Of a stretch of DNA of 6,251 bases, positions 5,736 to 6,251 are shown piece by piece. The position numbers and the translations under genes were made by a program. The stretch lies in contig JAICVP010000125.1 in NCBI GenBank assembly GCA_025935275.1, positions 1 to 6,251 of the forward strand, read 5' to 3'. Each line of letters starts with the position of its first letter. The first letter of the stretch is position 1. The DNA comes from Thermoleophilia bacterium (GTDB lineage: Bacteria > Actinomycetota > Thermoleophilia > Gaiellales > Gaiellaceae). The notes under the pieces are model-generated. The model searched no databases. It saw only the letters and a list, made by a program, of their open reading frames with translations, and was not told the origin of the DNA.

Positions 5736-6251
5736 CTGAACACCTGAAAGAGGATCAAGGTGACGAGCGTACCGATGACCGCGCCGGCGACCACCTCGTA
5801 CGGCGTGTGAATCTCGGCCTCGATCCGAGTCTGGGAAACGAGGAGCGCCATGATCAGCGCGACGAACGAAATTACGACGCGGTGGTCGGTGACGATGAAC
5901 GTGATCGCCGCCCAGCAGCCGAAGGCGAGCGCCGCGTGGCCCGAAGGCAGCCCGCCCCGCAACGGCGTCCCCGTGCCGGTGATCGCCTTGACCGCGATGA
6001 CGACGATCATCGTCAGGATGAGCGCGATGACGGTGAGGTTGATGGGCGCGTCTCCAAGCTCGTTCACGAGGCGCGCGCTCGGTCGGGCGAGCCGGTCTGC
6101 GAGGACGAGATAGCCGACGGCGACCGCGTTCGCCGCCGCGATCAGGACTGCGCCCGCCGCGATGTCCTTCGCGATCTTCGCCAGCGGGTCGAACGACGGG
6201 GTGGACAGGTCGATCGTCGCCTCCACGGCCGTGTTGACCATCTCCGCGATC
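5732..6251 (-). CDS. fused DgkA-type lipid kinase / PAP2-type phosphatase, N-terminus outside the window
   Basis: This is a partial membrane protein whose reading frame runs off the right edge. The ATG at 6241 is internal: the codons before it read Ile-Ala-Glu, completing the DgkA signature AEMVNTAVEATID, in which two Glu match the catalytic/metal residues of diacylglycerol and undecaprenol kinases. Numbering from that Met, LAKIAKD (20-26) is the second DgkA hallmark and is followed by a membrane helix (about 28-47). The C-terminal half has hydrophobic helices at about 68-87, 103-118, 120-135 and 150-168. It also carries PAP2-like motifs: GGLPSGH (96-102) and TRIEAEIHTPYE (138-149), which matches SR-x5-H-x3-D with Glu in place of the final Asp. 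The upstream part, including the first kinase helix, is not visible. By homology the kinase phosphorylates diacylglycerol or undecaprenol, and the PAP2 part would remove a phosphate from a lipid (pyro)phosphate. It overlaps cdd by ATGA. PAP2 activity is not proven, because the first motif (Lys85...Arg95) is only approximate. Confidence 0.85.
   Translation of the reverse strand, partial: IAEMVNTAVEATIDLSTPSFDPLAKIAKDIAAGAVLIAAANAVAVGYLVLADRLARPSARLVNELGDAPINLTVIALILTMIVVIAVKAITGTGTPLRGGLPSGHAALAFGCWAAITFIVTDHRVVISFVALIMALLVSQTRIEAEIHTPYEVVAGAVIGTLVTLILFQVFR
5741..5745 (-). promoter_or_regulatory. Shine-Dalgarno site for cdd inside the upstream gene
   Basis: On the minus strand AGGTG lies five bases before the cdd ATG, within the last codons of the kinase/phosphatase gene. 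It matches the GGAGGTG core of the anti-Shine-Dalgarno complement and supports the ATG at 5735. Confidence 0.55.

Noticed and set aside
1..6251. A defence system, mobile element, CRISPR array or biosynthetic cluster
   Set aside because: I saw no repeat-spacer pattern, transposase, integrase, nuclease or toxin-antitoxin motif. All seven genes run in one direction, six of them with core or catabolic functions.

Overview
The window is G+C-rich bacterial chromosome carrying seven protein genes. All are on the minus strand, packed tightly, and transcribed from the right edge towards the left. The order dgkA-type kinase, cdd, era is a common Gram-positive and actinobacterial housekeeping arrangement. 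The aldehyde dehydrogenase and the long deoxyribose-phosphate aldolase resemble the actinobacterial deoC/ALDH pair as I remember it. GTG and TTG starts and probable leaderless initiation fit too. The best guess is Actinomycetota, possibly a Thermoleophilia-like lineage, but no rRNA or other decisive marker is present. I see no mobile element, CRISPR array, tRNA or rRNA.

Right block (about 4500-6251): a membrane protein cut by the window edge fuses the end of a DgkA-type lipid kinase to a small PAP2-type phosphatase. It overlaps cdd (cytidine deaminase) by ATGA, and cdd overlaps era (ribosome-assembly GTPase) by GTGA. Twelve bases after era, a good Shine-Dalgarno site leads into a TTG-initiated M3-like zinc metallopeptidase of about 500 residues. 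These four genes look like one operon.

A short intergenic region (2915-2997) holds an imperfect stem-loop and divides the two blocks. Left block (5-2914): an unrecognised coiled-coil protein with an Arg-rich N-terminus, then deoC, then an aldehyde dehydrogenase whose TTG start lies inside the end of deoC. deoC has no Shine-Dalgarno site. A TACACT hexamer sits exactly six bases before its ATG, which suggests a leaderless transcript.

Functionally, cdd and deoC both belong to (deoxy)nucleoside salvage. DeoC releases acetaldehyde, which the adjacent dehydrogenase could oxidise to acetate. The kinase/phosphatase fusion plausibly serves undecaprenyl-phosphate supply. Most of the window is ordinary metabolism. 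The items most worth a second look are the lipid kinase/phosphatase fusion, the unassigned coiled-coil protein, the M3-like peptidase behind era, and the leaderless-type promoter of deoC.
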